Shown piece after piece: positions 42,150 to 53,275 of a stretch of DNA of 64,000 nt (positions are counted from its first letter, which is position 1; every line of letters starts with the position of its first letter). The position numbers and the translations under genes are program-made. Source of the DNA: Achatina immaculata (lineage: Eukaryota > Mollusca > Gastropoda > Stylommatophora > Achatinidae); assembly GCA_009760885.1 (NCBI GenBank), contig CM019696.1, positions 42,950,221-43,014,220 on the forward strand, read 5' to 3'. The notes beneath the pieces are model-generated. The model saw only the letters and a list, made by a program, of their open reading frames with translations. It did no database searches and was not told where the DNA came from.

Positions 42150-44556
42150 TTTCCTATTATTTTTCAGGACACTTCAAGAGCGAGATCGATAATATCTTTA
42201 TGTTCTCTGGTGGAGGGTTAGGAGGAAAGAATGGAGTGGTTTTTTACTTAGACAAATCAAAATCAAAAGCATTACTAGGTTACAGTCCAGTAAGTGATAG
42301 AATCCTCACTGACTTAAGGGCACTCCTAGAAATGTAACAATCATACAGATATATGCACCTACATCAGCAGCAGAAGAAGAGGAAGTACAAGACTTTTATA
42401 ACACACTGCAAACGACGATAGATCAGGTACGGAAAAATGATATTGTATTAATAATGGGGGATTTTAATGCACATATTGGTACAGAAAGAACAGAAGATGA
42501 AGGACATGTTGTAAGGAAATTTAGCATAGGACATAGAAATGAGGCAAGTGACAGTCTAATGGCTTTTTGCATGGAAAATGAGCTAATGATTGCTAACACG
42601 CTTTTTAAACAACACCCAAGAAGACTTTAACATGGACATCACCTGATGGGAAAACCAAGAATCAAATAGATTACATTTTAGTGCAAAGAAGGTGGAGATC
42701 AAGTATAACATCAGCAAAAACTTTAGCAGGTGCTAATTGTGACACAGACCATGAGTTATTAATAGCAGACATGAAGATAAAGATAAAAAAAGATAGTTAT
42801 GGGATCAAGACCACTCTGATTTGATCTTACAAAAATACCAGAACAATACGGTATAGAAGTGAAGAACCGTTTCGAAATCCTGATGGATGTACAGGAGGAA
42901 ATGACACCAGATGATTTGGCTACACAGGCCAGAGATATCTTAATAACAACATATAAAGACATGATTCCAGTAAAGAAAACACAAAAGAATGGATGGATTA
43001 CAACAGGCACACTAGAACTGATAAAACAACGTAGAGAAATGAAGACGCAATGGAAAGTGACAAATAACAATAAAGAGGAATATAAATCTTTAACAAAAGA
43101 AGTGGAAGAAACATAAGAAAAGACAAAAAACAATACATACAAGATTGTTGTGAAAGAATAGAAGGACATCAGAAATGTGGAAGAGATAGTGAAATGTTTA
43201 AAGAAATCAAGACATTGACGAGAAATGTCACACCTAAGCTAAATGTAATTTGTGACTGGATGGGGAATACCTTGACAGAGACAAAAGAAATTCTAGAAAG
43301 ATGGAAGGAATATTGCAGAGGAATGTATGAAACAACTGACTGTGAAAGCAGAAGTCAACAGTCTAAATTATTATTGGAGGAGAAAGAACCCGAACCGACA
43401 ATAGAAGTTTTATGGGCAATAAATAATATGAAAATGGTAAATCACCAGGATGTGATAAAATAACAGCTGAACTTATTAAAGCAGGAGGAAAGGAATGTGG
43501 AAAAATCTATCATGAACTATGTAAAAAGATTTGGCCAAAAGAATGGAAAGAACTGTATTCATACCACTGCCAAAAAATGGTAACCTGAAATTATGCACAA
43601 ACTACAGAAATGTTGCCTTGATTAGTCATCATCATCATCACATGCCGTGCCGACTGGCGTTGGTTAGTATGGTTCTCCAGTGTACACAACCTTTCATGTT
43701 AGAGAAGATGTAGACAAAGAATATTATGATGCCATAACAATTGGAGGTTATGAAATACCAGGGATTAGATATGCTGATGACACAGTATTACTGTCCACAA
43801 CACAAAACGTAATGAAAAAATTAATTATGTCAGTCCGTAAGAACAGCAAAGAGCAAAACCTCTATCTTAATGCAAAGAAAACTAAATTGATGACAAATGA
43901 CAAAATAAACAAGGCACCTGACATAAGTATCAATGAGGAAAAATTGGAAGAAGTGGAGAGTTTTGAATGTCTTGAATCACTACTAATTAATAATGGAGAT
44001 ACAATGAGGGAAATTAAAAGGAGTACATCTATCGTTCTTCAGAAAGAAAAACAACTAAAAAATCTGTGAAGAGGAACAGACAGAATTGCAAAAATAAGAT
44101 TTTTAAGGGCATGCTTCTTTCCCATCGCAACATATGCCTGTGAGACCTGGACACTTAACAAAACAGCTGAGAAACACATAAATGCCTTTGAATGTAAATG
44201 CTTTAGAAGAGTTCTTCAAATATCATGGACATAAAGAAGAACAAATATATCCATACTACAAGAACTTAATATTGAAGAAAGATGGCTAGTAAAGAGGATT
44301 AAACAAAGAAAACTTTAAAATTTTGGACACATTAAACGTCATGATAATCTAGAGAAAACCGTCTTGGAAGGGTACATAATGGAAAAAAGAAAGAGAGGAA
44401 GACTAAGGCGAAGATGGCCTCAAGACATCGTTGATGATCTGCAAAATGGATGCATCAGCAGCAGACCATCTTGCTCACAACCGAGAGACCTACAGGAGTG
44501 CTGTTAGGGAAACAAAGTTCCGCAAGAGACATGCAAATGAGTGAATGAATGAATGA
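42150..44556 (+). mobile_element. RTE-like LINE family B, long sense copy with chimeric centre
   Basis: Reads through the endonuclease (IFMFSGGGLGGKNGVVFYLD, IYAPTSAAEEEEVQDF, GDFNAHIGTE, NQIDYILVQRRWRSS, GANCDTDHELLIADMK), linker and RT start (42859-43116, 43194-43463), then TNYRNVALIS at 43610. A ~70-bp piece of LINE A follows, and family B resumes at 43697 (REDVDKEYYDAITIGGYEIP, RYADDTVLLS intact, TYACETWTLNKTAEKHINAF) to a (GAAT)n tail at 44540. About 0.4 kb of RT (RT blocks around FIDYSKAFD) is missing at the joint. Several frameshifts. Confidence 0.9.
43626..43694 (-). mobile_element. LINE A 3' fragment at an internal deletion of family B
   Basis: CATCATCATCATCACATGCC then GTGCCGACTGGCGTTGG, the LINE A 3' terminus in antisense, sitting exactly where ~0.4 kb of family B sequence is lost. 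No target duplication is visible. Confidence 0.82.
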
Positions 44557-44815
44557 ATTATTTTTAATGATTTAAATTGTGTTCAGATTTCCTTCACTTT
44601 GTCTGATCATCCCAAATTCTAACTCCATCTTGCTATTCCTCTTTTCACGTGAATGTGTCAGTTTATCTCTTGAGTACCGCTTTCAGAAAACCTTTTTTCT
44701 TTCTTTCTTTGTCCATAGAATTTTACAAGTGAATCTAGACGCTATTTTTTAAAGTTACAATTTAAAAAAGAGTAAGTACATACTGCACATTAGATCGAAT
44801 GTCAAAGATTTGTAG
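44557..44815. other. No recognisable feature
   Basis: AT-rich; a (TTTC)n stretch near 44700. Confidence 0.5.
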
Positions 44816-44817
44816 AA

Positions 44818-45205
44818 ATAATGTTAACATGTTGCTAGCTAACAGCTGCTGATATAATGCCAACATCTTGCTAGCTAACAGCTGCTGATATAATGCCAAC
44901 ATCTTGCTAGCTAACAGCTGCTGATATAATGCCAACATCTTGCTAGCTGACAGCTGCTGATATAATGCCAACATCTTGCTAGCTAACAGCTGCTGATATA
45001 ATGCCAACATCTTGCTAGCTAACAGCTGCTGATATAATGCCAACATCTTGCTAGCTAACAGCTGCTGATATAATGCCAACATCTTGCTAGCTAACAGCTG
45101 CTGATATAATGCCAACATGTTGCTAGCTAACAGCTGCTGATATAATGCCAACATCTTGCTAGCTAACAGCTGCTGATATAATGCCAACATGTTCCTAGCT
45201 AACAG
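44818..45205. repeat. 36-bp minisatellite
   Basis: Eleven copies of a 36-bp unit with TGCTAGCTAACAGCTGCTGA, highly uniform. Twelve codons per unit keep the minus strand open (44762-45289, LALYQQLLASKM per unit). Each unit contains GCTAGC and CAGCTG palindromes. Confidence 0.96.
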
Positions 45206-45561
45206 CAAATGAGAGGCACAAATTATGTGGGAAGTTTTCTGCTTCAAGGGTGTATCAAGAACTGTCAAATTTAAAATTCGGCTCCACAACTGTCACTGGA
45301 TTTTGAGATAATGAGGAAATTTAATTTTTAAAAAATAAATGACACAATAAATTGTTTCTTTTCACTTTTCTCTAATGAGGTGTATCATTTATGTATGTGA
45401 TACAATTTTTCATTTATCTCTAATGTATCATAGGGTAACATTTTTTGCTTGCATATCATTCATGTATCATAAGATAAAGTTATGTGTCAATCATTCATGT
45501 ATCATAAAATATTTAAATGTCTATCAGTCATGTACCATAAGATAAAGTTAATTGTCTGTCT
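45206..45561. other. AT-rich, loose ATGTATCATA repeats
   Basis: From ~45370 the sequence repeats variations on ATTCATGTATCATAAGATAA about five times. No gene seen. Confidence 0.55.
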
Positions 45562-45572
45562 ATCACTCTTGT

Positions 45573-46068
45573 TAAAGAATCTGTGGAGAGGAGCAGACAG
45601 AACCACAAAAATAAGATTTTTAAGGGCATGCATCTTTCCCATCGCAACATATGCCTGTGAGACATGGACACTTAACAAAACAGCTGAGAAACACATAAAT
45701 GCTTTTGAATGTAAATACTACAGAAGAGTTCTTCAAATATCGTGGACACAAAAAAGAACAAATATATCTATATTACAAGAGCTTAATATTGAAGAAGACT
45801 GGCTAGTAAAGAGGATTAAAGAGAGAAAACTTAAATATTTTGGACACATTAAATGTCATGATAATTTAGAAAAAACCGTATTGGAAGGATACATAATGGG
45901 AAAAGGAAAGAAAGGAAGACCAAAATGAAGATGGCTGCAAGACATCGTTGACGATCTGCAAATGGATGCAGCAGCAGCAGGCCATCTTGCTCACAACTGA
46001 GAGGCCTACAGGAGTGCTGTTAGGGAGCCAAAGTTCTGCAAGGGACATGCAGATGAATGAATGAATGA
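45573..46068 (+). mobile_element. RTE-like LINE family B, short 3' fragment
   Basis: An intact plus frame at 45482-45928 contains the whole family B C-terminus: LWRGADRTTKIRFLRACIFP, TYACETWTLNKTAEKHINAF, ISILQELNIEEDWLVKRIKE, KGKKGRPK. Ends in (GAAT)n. Flanks ATCACTCTTGT (45562-45572) and ATCACTTTTGT (46069-46079) are the target duplication. Confidence 0.93.
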
Positions 46069-46154
46069 ATCACTTTTGTGTCCCAGGATAAAATTATGTG
46101 TCTGTCATTCATATATCACAAGGTTGATTTATTTATTTATTTAGAGACATGTAT

Positions 46155-47300
46155 AATGACCAGAAAAATGAGCAGTTTAATGTAAACATGAATAATGAAG
46201 GACCACCAATACTGGAAATGGAAGTAAGAAATGCATTCAGACAAATGTAGGCACGGAAGGCTCCACGACATCACAAGAGAAATGATCACAGCACTAGGAG
46301 ATATCATCACAGAAAAAGTAATAAACCTCCTAAATATGATCTATGACACAGGACATATACCATCAGATCTATGACACAGAACATACACCATCAGATCTAT
46401 GACACAAGACATATACCATCAGATCTATGACACAGAACATACACCATCAGATCCATGACACAGAACATACACCATCAGATCTACGACACAGGACATACAC
46501 CATCAGATCTATGACACAGAACATACACCATCAGATCCATGACACAGAACATACACCATCAGATCCATGACACAGAACATACATCATCAGATCTATGACA
46601 CAGAACATACACCGTCAGATCCATGACACAGAACATACACCATCAGATCTATGACACAGAACATACACCGTCAGATCCATGACACAGAACATACACCATC
46701 AGATCTATGATGCAGAACATACACCATCAGATCTATGACACAGAACATACACCATCAGATCTATGACACAAGACATATACCATCAGATCTATGACACAAG
46801 ACATACACCATCAGATCTATGACACAGAGCATACACCATCAGATCTATGATACAGAACATATACCATCAGATCTATGATGCAGAACAGATATCATCAGAT
46901 CTGTGATGCAGAACATACACCATCAGATCTATCCAAATCAGTTTTCACTGGATTTAGAAAAAGAGCTGGAACAAGATAATGTGGACAACATTGCATGATC
47001 AGTTTTACTGAGCCACATCACAAAAATATTATTAAAAATCATTAACCTGAGAATATGATAAAGGAGAATATGAATAAGAAAAAAAATGAAATCACAGCAT
47101 AGCAATGTGGTTTTGTTGAAGAAAAAAAAACAAGAAAAAGAGGCAGACCACGTGAAACTCTAAAGAGGACATTGATAAGAAAGGCCAGATTAACAGACAT
47201 AAAATCCTTTGATGAGGTTGAAAAGTTCGCCGAAAACAGGAAAAATTGACGAACTACCTTACGAGCCCTATGTGACGTTTAACGGCACGGGAAGGATATC
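46155..47300 (+). mobile_element. LINE family C, internally deleted, with a 28-bp array
   Basis: Starts GPPILEMEVRNAFRQM (linker to RT), then ITALGDIITEKVINLLNMIY, then the array, resuming at 46930 with SKSVFTGFRKRAGTR and SHITKILLKI. It then jumps to the C-terminus at 47140 (RKRGRPRETLKRTLIRKARL, SFDEVEKFAENRKN) and ends with the family C tail GATATCAGATATAAGATATA. The polymerase core is deleted. Confidence 0.85.
46340..46930. repeat. 28-bp array from LINE C codons
   Basis: About twenty copies of a 28-bp unit ATCTATGACACAGAACATAC plus ACCATCAG. The founding copy encodes IYDTGHIPSDL, part of the RT N-terminal region ('IY.tG.iPsDl.kS.fi.lPKk'); the gene resumes with SKSVF after the array. The period is not a multiple of three. 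Confidence 0.95.
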
Positions 47301-47946
47301 AGATATAAGATATAATATGCCCCTTAAACCTGTTTCTTTCCTCAAACTTTCTACACACAAAAGTTAGGTTTTAAAAAAATGGATGGATCTCCCCCTTAAA
47401 TGATAAGAAAAACGCAGGCCGAGACATTGACCAATAGTAACACAATTTGAAAAAACGCCTTCAGGCAATGAAGAAATTCTTTCTGCTGCCAGCGCAAACT
47501 GGTCGAGTTTTCTCGTTTAAGTTTCATTTATTTTACGGGACAGAACCGGCGGCCGGAAATGCAATCATGCAAATGTTGAGTGTACAACTTTACTCAGCAC
47601 GTTCCTAGATCAACTTCCAATTTTAGATTGTAGATAATGTTGAAGATTTGTGATTTCCTTGCCTGTAATAAAATTTAAGAAACAGTCAAGCAGAAATCTC
47701 TTAAAAAGAATCTAAATATGCTTAGATTATATTTCGACTTGTGAGATTTGACTCTTGCGACTAAACTTTGACTGGTGTAAATTTTTACTCGTAGAAACTT
47801 TTGGAAGTTAAGCATTTTCATGAAGTTAAGAACTGTATTAAGAGGCTATCTGTGTTTTTACAGAACTAGAGCTAGAACTTTGATACAGTCCAGATCATTT
47901 TTATTTAATGACTCCAAACATGTCTCAGATAATATAGATAATGTGA
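47301..47946. other. No recognisable gene
   Basis: Single-copy-like sequence. One 65-codon frame (47820-48017) runs into a CT repeat; no motif. Confidence 0.5.
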
Positions 47947-48010
47947 TCTTTCTCTCTCTCTCTCTCTCTCTGTCTCTCTTTCTTTCTTTCTCTTTCTTTC
48001 TTTCTTTCTC
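47947..48010. repeat. CT/CTTT microsatellite
   Basis: (CT)n then (TTTC)n, about 60 bases. Confidence 0.93.
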
Positions 48011-48124
48011 GCATTAGTCCTGCTGGTGATGTCATTTTTTTTCCATCAACAAAAGGACAAGTTTGAAGAACATCGCTTTTGACAGAGGAATAATCAGTGT
48101 ATAAGTGTATAAAAATAAGCATAT

Positions 48125-49767
48125 GTATTCCTTTGCGGAACTTTGCCTCCATAACAGCACTCTTGTAGGCCTCTCAGTTGTGAGCAAGATGGTCTACTAC
48201 TGATGCATCCATTTGCAAATAATCAACGATGTCTTGCAGCCATCTTCGCCTTGGTCTTCCTCTCTTTCCTTTTCCCATTATGTACCCTTAAAAGACGGTC
48301 TTCTTTAGATTATCATGACGTTTAATGTGTCCAAAATATTTAAGTTTTCTTTGTTTAATCCTCTTTCTTAGCCAGCCTTCTTCAATATTAAGTTCTTGTA
48401 GTATGGATATATTTGTTCTTTTTTGTGTCCATGATATTTGAAGAGCTTTTCTGTAGCATTTACATTCAATGACATTTATGTCTTTCTCAGCAGCTTTGTC
48501 AAGTATCCAGGTATCACAGGCATATGTTGCGATGGGAAAGATGCATTCTCTTAAAAATCTTATTTTTGTAGTTCTGTCTGTTCTTCTTCACATATTCTTT
48601 AGTTGTTTTACTTTCTGAAGAGCGATATATATCCTTTTAATTTCCCTCATTGTATCTCCATTATTAGTTAGTAATGATCCAAGATATTCAAAACTCTCCA
48701 CTTCTTCCAATTTTTCCCCACTGATATATATTTCAGCTGCCTTGTTTGTTTTGTCATTTGTCATCAATTTAATTTTCTTCGCATTGAGATAGATGTTTTG
48801 CTCTTCGCTGTTCTTACTGACTGACATAATTAGTTTTTCTATTCCTTTTTGTGTTGTGGACAGTAATACTTTGTCATCAGCATATCTAATTTCTGGTATT
48901 TCATAACCTCCAATTGTTATGGCATCGTAATATTCTTTTTACATCTTGTCTAACATTCCTCATTATATTTTCAGTATACAAGTTAAATAAGTAAGGCGAT
49001 AATATGCACTCCTGACGGACCCCTTGTTTTATGTCAAACCAAGTTGTTGTTTCACCATTTATTCTTACTGCTGCTTGTTGGTCTAGATACAGCAGTGATG
49101 TTAATTGTATCAAATGTTTTGGAAATCCCATTTTTTCCATTATTTCCCAAAGTTTCTGGTGTTGTACACAATCAAATGCCTTTGAGTAGTCTATAAAGGA
49201 TAAATATAGATTCACATGAAATCCTCTGAATTTCTCTATTATTAATTTTATATTGAATATATGATCTCTTGATCCTCTTCCTTGCCTGAAACCAGCTTGG
49301 ATCATATTGACTTCCTCTTCTATTTTCTTACGAAGTCTATCCATTATAATTTTTAACAGAATTTTACTGGCATGACTAATCAGGGCAACAGTTCTCTAGT
49401 TTGTGCATAATTTCAGGTTACCCTTTTTTGGCAGTGGTATGAATACATTTCTTTTCCATTCTATTGGCCAAATACCTGAATGCCATATCTTTTTAAATAG
49501 TGCATGATAGATTGTTGCACATTCCTTTCCTCCTGCTTTAAAAAGTTGAACTGTTATGTCATCACATCCTGGTGATTTACCATTTTTCAGATTCTTTATT
49601 GCCCATAAAACTTCTTCTATTGTCGGTTCGGGTTCTTTCTCCTCTAATAATAATTCACACTGTTGATTTCTGCTTTCACAGTCGGTTATTTCATACATTC
49701 CTCTGCAATATTCCTTCCATCTTTCTGCGATGTCCCCTGTCTCTGTCAAGGTATTCTCCATCTCATA
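48125..49767 (-). mobile_element. RTE-like LINE family B, 5'-truncated
   Basis: Minus-strand frames: 49396-49761 (LWAIKNLKNGKSPGCDDITV, WPIEWKRNVFIPLPKKGNLK), 48901-49344 (MIQAGFRQGRGSRDHIFNIK, FIDYSKAFDCVQ, QGVRQECILSPYLFNLYTEN), 48588-48827 (IYISGEKLEEVESFEYLGSL), then the C-terminus down to 48125. Between 48900 and 48827 lies the YADD region, with a frameshift. There is no tetranucleotide tail at the 3' end, unlike the other copies. Confidence 0.9.
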
Positions 49768-49814
49768 TAAATAAATAAAGCAAAATGTTATATATTATTA
49801 AATATAACAAAATA

Positions 49815-50915
49815 TATAAACTAGGAAAAAGTGTAGAAACATCGAAAAGTTAAGAAAATTCTTTATCGCCATCTACCACTAATCCAATATTCGCCACATT
49901 TTCTCTGATCTGCCCCTGTCAGCAGACAGACGGGAACCAGATCTTAAGGATATCCTCGTCTATAGTCACCAGAAGCGGAACCTTGCAAATGTTGGCACCA
50001 GACAATGTAACCACCCCCGCTGCGTTACCTGCCCGGTAGTCTGGGAAATGAAAACGATCAACTTTCCCAAAACTATTCTCTCTCCATGAAGGATTCACAT
50101 GCGAGTCCTGTAATGTGATATATGCTACAGAGAATGTATGATGTATCCAAACAAATGCAGGAAACCTTATATTGGTGAGACTGGCGTCAGAGTAGCTGAC
50201 CGCATGCTAAAACATCTGTACGACATCGCCCAGAATGCTTCGAAACCAGTCCCAAATCATTTCAGTGGCCCCAATCACAGAGGCGAATCTGATTTTCTAG
50301 TAACAGCCGTCAAACAATGTCACCCTGATGACAAAAGCCGCGTAGTGCTTGAGAACCGCTACATACAAGAATATGAGACTCTGGAACCACATGGTTTAAA
50401 CTCGCAATTCAGCTAAACCTAACACTCCCCTCTTCCACAAATATATTCCCTCTGCACTAAGTTTCACTCTTTTCTCACTTGTAACACATAGTTCAGAAGC
50501 TCCTCACAGCATCAGATTATAACCCCTCTACCCTAACCCTACTTTAATCAGCTATTGATCTTCTCCCGGTTAGATTACCATTGCATCACTCTCTCTCTCT
50601 TTCTACATTTCCTCTCCCCCCCCCCCCCTTTAAAACCCACCTATCACACATCACAAATCTCCATTTAAACATTCTCTACACTCCACCATGCGCAGTTCTG
50701 AACACAGCCTCTTAAAAGTCACAGACAAGTGTTCCATTCATTTTATTGTATTCTACTTTTTCCATTCCATTTTTTTACACAGAATTGATGTGAATGTATA
50801 TTTTATCATCTCTCTCTCTCTATTTCTTCGTGCTGTGTGTTTTCTATGATTAATAAACGTCACAACTTTATGCTCGTTGCATAATTAAACTGTTCGTACT
50901 TTTTTCCTAGTTTAA
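49815..50915 (+). mobile_element. Penelope-like element, 3' part
   Basis: A plus-strand reading from ~49920 gives REPDLKDILVYSHQKRNLAN, RQCNHPRCVTCPVV (Cys-rich segment between reverse transcriptase and endonuclease), CDICYRE, then a GIY-YIG-type domain at 50138-50416. AAACTAGGAAAAAGTG near 49819 and CACTTTTT-type CTAGTTT near 50905 are inverted to each other, consistent with terminal repeats. The RT core is absent. Sequence 50430-50900 looks like 3' UTR with (CT)n and poly-C. Confidence 0.8.
50138..50416 (+). CDS. GIY-YIG endonuclease domain of a Penelope-like element
   Basis: Frame of 92 codons: CRKPYIGETGVRVADRMLKH corresponds to the 'YIGeTgr.l..R...H' core, followed by KPVPNHFSGPNHRGESDF and VVLENRYIQEYETLEPHGLN ('E..wI..l.T..p.GLN'). 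The first half of the GIY-YIG motif (cysteine-rich VIYxI.C..C) lies just upstream in another frame. The domain looks well conserved, including the Glu of the LENRYIQ helix. The enzyme would nick DNA for insertion; this copy is 5'-truncated. Confidence 0.8.
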   Translation: MMYPNKCRKPYIGETGVRVADRMLKHLYDIAQNASKPVPNHFSGPNHRGESDFLVTAVKQCHPDDKSRVVLENRYIQEYETLEPHGLNSQFS

Positions 50916-50942
50916 ACGCTTTTGACAGAAGACTTTCGTATT

Positions 50943-51232
50943 CAGGTTGCTATAGGTATGTCATGTTGATTCAGGTTGCTGTAGGTATGTCATGTTGATT
51001 CAGGTTGCTATAGGTATGTCATGTTGATTCAGGTTGCTGTAGGTATGTCATGTTGATTCAGTTTGCTTTAGGTATGTCATGTTGATTCAGGTTGCTGTAG
51101 GTATGTCATGTTGATTCAGGTTGCTGTAGGTATGTCATGTTGATTCAGGTTGCTTTAAGTATGTCATGTTGATTCAGGTTGCTGTAGATATGTCATTTTG
51201 CTTCAGGTTGCTTTAGGTATATCATGTTGATT
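50943..51232. repeat. 29-bp minisatellite
   Basis: Ten copies of TTCAGGTTGCTGTAGGTATG plus TCATGTTGA. Confidence 0.96.
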
Positions 51233-51540
51233 ATGTCATTGATGATGAAGTGTATGTCTTACTAGTGATGTGTGTGTGTCATGATAGTGATTATTTATAT
51301 GCTATATATATGATGTTGTATATATTGTGTTAGGGAATTTATTGTTCTGTAATTTCTCATATATTTTGGTTCTTGTATAATCTTTAATTATTCAGGAACA
51401 TTTGTTTATCCTGTACTTTTCACCTCCCGTTCATTCAGTGTGTGTTTATGTTTGTATGCATTTGTGTCTCTGTGTGCTTGTGTGTCAATATGTATTTGTA
51501 TGTTTGCATGCATATGTGTTTGTATGTTTGTACTTATTAA
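51233..51540. other. No recognisable gene
   Basis: AT-rich with TG-rich stretches around 51440-51530; nothing identified. Confidence 0.5.
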
Positions 51541-51545
51541 TTGTA

Positions 51546-51692
51546 TACGAGGTCCAGCACACAAAAAAGTGACTACCCTATTCCGTAGAAAGCAAGAATG
51601 GAAGGAGAGAAGAAAGATAAACTTGTAGAGCATGTTCTGACCTGTCATTGTAAGAGCAGGCATACTTCCATCACTTTATTCAGCACCACCGG
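51546..51692 (+). mobile_element. Possible mariner left end
   Basis: TATACGAGGTCCAGCACACA resembles the mariner ends at 18445 and 30711 (TACGAGGTG...). Only ~140 bp follow before LINE A, with no transposase motif recognised. Confidence 0.4.
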
Positions 51693-51734
51693 ACATCATC
51701 ATCATCATCATCATCGTCATCATCATCATCATCA

Positions 51735-53207
51735 TCAGCAGCAGCAGATGCCGTGCTGACTGGCGTTGGCTATTATGTTTCTCCAGAGTACCCGATCCTT
51801 CATGCAGGCCATCAGTGCAGTTGGTGATCTCCTCTCACACCATCCCGTCAGACTGTCCAGTATCATTTCTCTTGGTCTTCCTCTTGATCTTCTTCCTTCT
51901 ATTTTTCCTGTTGTTATAATATTTTCAATGCCCCCTCTTCTCATTGCATGTCCTATGAAAGTACATTGTCTCTCTCTTATCTTTTTGACAAGGTTTTTTG
52001 TCTCTCCAGCTCTTCTCATACATTCTTCATTAGTTATTTTTGCTGTCCAGCGGATTCGCAACATTCTTCTAATAAACCACATTTCTGCTGCTTCCAATGA
52101 TTTTTGTGCAGACTTGCCTATTGTCCATGATTCACTTCCATATAATAAGATAGGTTCAATATTGCATTTTAGGACTCGTTTTCTAACATTCATTGATAAA
52201 GATGTGTTAGCTAATATGTTTCTCATTCTCGGAAATGCAGTCTTTGCTTGACCTATTCTGTTCCTAATTTCTGTTCTGCATTTCCCATCTGAAGTTATTA
52301 CTGCTCCAAGGTATTTGAATTTCTGCACCTGCTTTAGAATAGTTCCGTTTAATTTAATACTGCATGCTGGTGGATTCTGTTTCTTAGATATAACCATAGT
52401 CTCTGTCTTTTTGATGTTCAAAGTAAGACCTTTCTGTTCACTTTCTTTGGCGACTTTATCCAAGAGATTTTGCAGGTCTTGTTGGTTCTCAGCTATCGGT
52501 ACTGTGTCGTCAGCATACCGAAGGTTGTTAATATTGTATCCTCCAATGTTTATGCCTGGTTCTGTGATGATTGTTCTTAGAATATTCTCGCTGTACAGAG
52601 AAAAAAGGTTTGGAGATAGTACACATCCTTGTCGCACCCCTTGTTTTATAGGTTGGTATTTTCCAATTCTATTTTCAACTCGAACTGCTGCTTCTTGCTG
52701 CCAGTATACATATTTTACAATCCTCAAGTCTTTGCCGTCTATATTGATGTCTTCAAGCATTTTAATAATTTCACTATGTTTCACCTTGTCAAATGCCTTG
52801 GTGATATCAATGAAGCATAAGTAGAGATCTTTCTGTACTTCTAAAGCTCTTTCTGTTAGTGTTCGTAAAGCATAAATGGCATTATGTGTTCCCTTTCCTT
52901 CAACAAATCCAAACTGTTCATTTGCTATTTCCATTTTTATCTTTTTCCTTGTTCTTCTCATAATGATTCTCAGAAGTAGGTTCGTTATGTGACATGAGAG
53001 GCTGATAGTCCGGTGGTCGTCACATTCCTTTGCACCTGGTTTCTTTGGTAATGCTATAAACTTGGATTTAATCAGGTCACTGGGAATATAACCACTTTTG
53101 TAAATATCATTCAGTAACTTGGTTATTATTTTTATTCCTGTCTCCTCTAGTGCGTCTATTTCTTCTATTGTTATATTATCAGGCCCAGTCGCTTTTCCTT
53201 TCTTCAT
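51735..53207 (-). CDS. Family A reverse transcriptase and C-terminal domain, 490 codons
   Basis: Uninterrupted frame with all RT blocks in order: KGKATGPDNITIEEI (block 0/1), SKFIALPKKPGAKECDDHRT, EQFGFVEGKGTHNAIYALRT, FIDITKAFDKVKH (catalytic Asp), QGVRQGCVLSPNLFSLYSEN, RYADDTVPIAENQQ (catalytic DD), LGAVITSDGKC, then LLYGSESWTIGKSA, MWFIRRMLRIRWTAKITNEE and GRRSRGRPREMILDSLTGWC. The polymerase residues look intact. The first Met is internal: the real protein starts upstream in the endonuclease, separated by one frameshift and one stop. Confidence 0.85.
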   Translation of the reverse strand: MKKGKATGPDNITIEEIDALEETGIKIITKLLNDIYKSGYIPSDLIKSKFIALPKKPGAKECDDHRTISLSCHITNLLLRIIMRRTRKKIKMEIANEQFGFVEGKGTHNAIYALRTLTERALEVQKDLYLCFIDITKAFDKVKHSEIIKMLEDINIDGKDLRIVKYVYWQQEAAVRVENRIGKYQPIKQGVRQGCVLSPNLFSLYSENILRTIITEPGINIGGYNINNLRYADDTVPIAENQQDLQNLLDKVAKESEQKGLTLNIKKTETMVISKKQNPPACSIKLNGTILKQVQKFKYLGAVITSDGKCRTEIRNRIGQAKTAFPRMRNILANTSLSMNVRKRVLKCNIEPILLYGSESWTIGKSAQKSLEAAEMWFIRRMLRIRWTAKITNEECMRRAGETKNLVKKIRERQCTFIGHAMRRGGIENIITTGKIEGRRSRGRPREMILDSLTGWCERRSPTALMACMKDRVLWRNIIANASQHGICCC

Positions 53208-53275
53208 GTGTTTGATGGCATCTATGATTTCATCTTCAAGTATTGACGGTCCATCTCAGTTTTCAGTATCTGGTG

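Noticed and set aside
41856..42337. Possible exon next to a GTGAGT-like site near 41850
   Set aside because: The forward frame from ~42150 is the LINE family B endonuclease, and a lone splice-like hexamer is not evidence.
44818..45205. 36-bp array as another transposon-motif array
   Set aside because: I could not match LALYQQLLASKM or the plus-strand readings, or the flanks, to any element family, so I leave it as an ordinary minisatellite.
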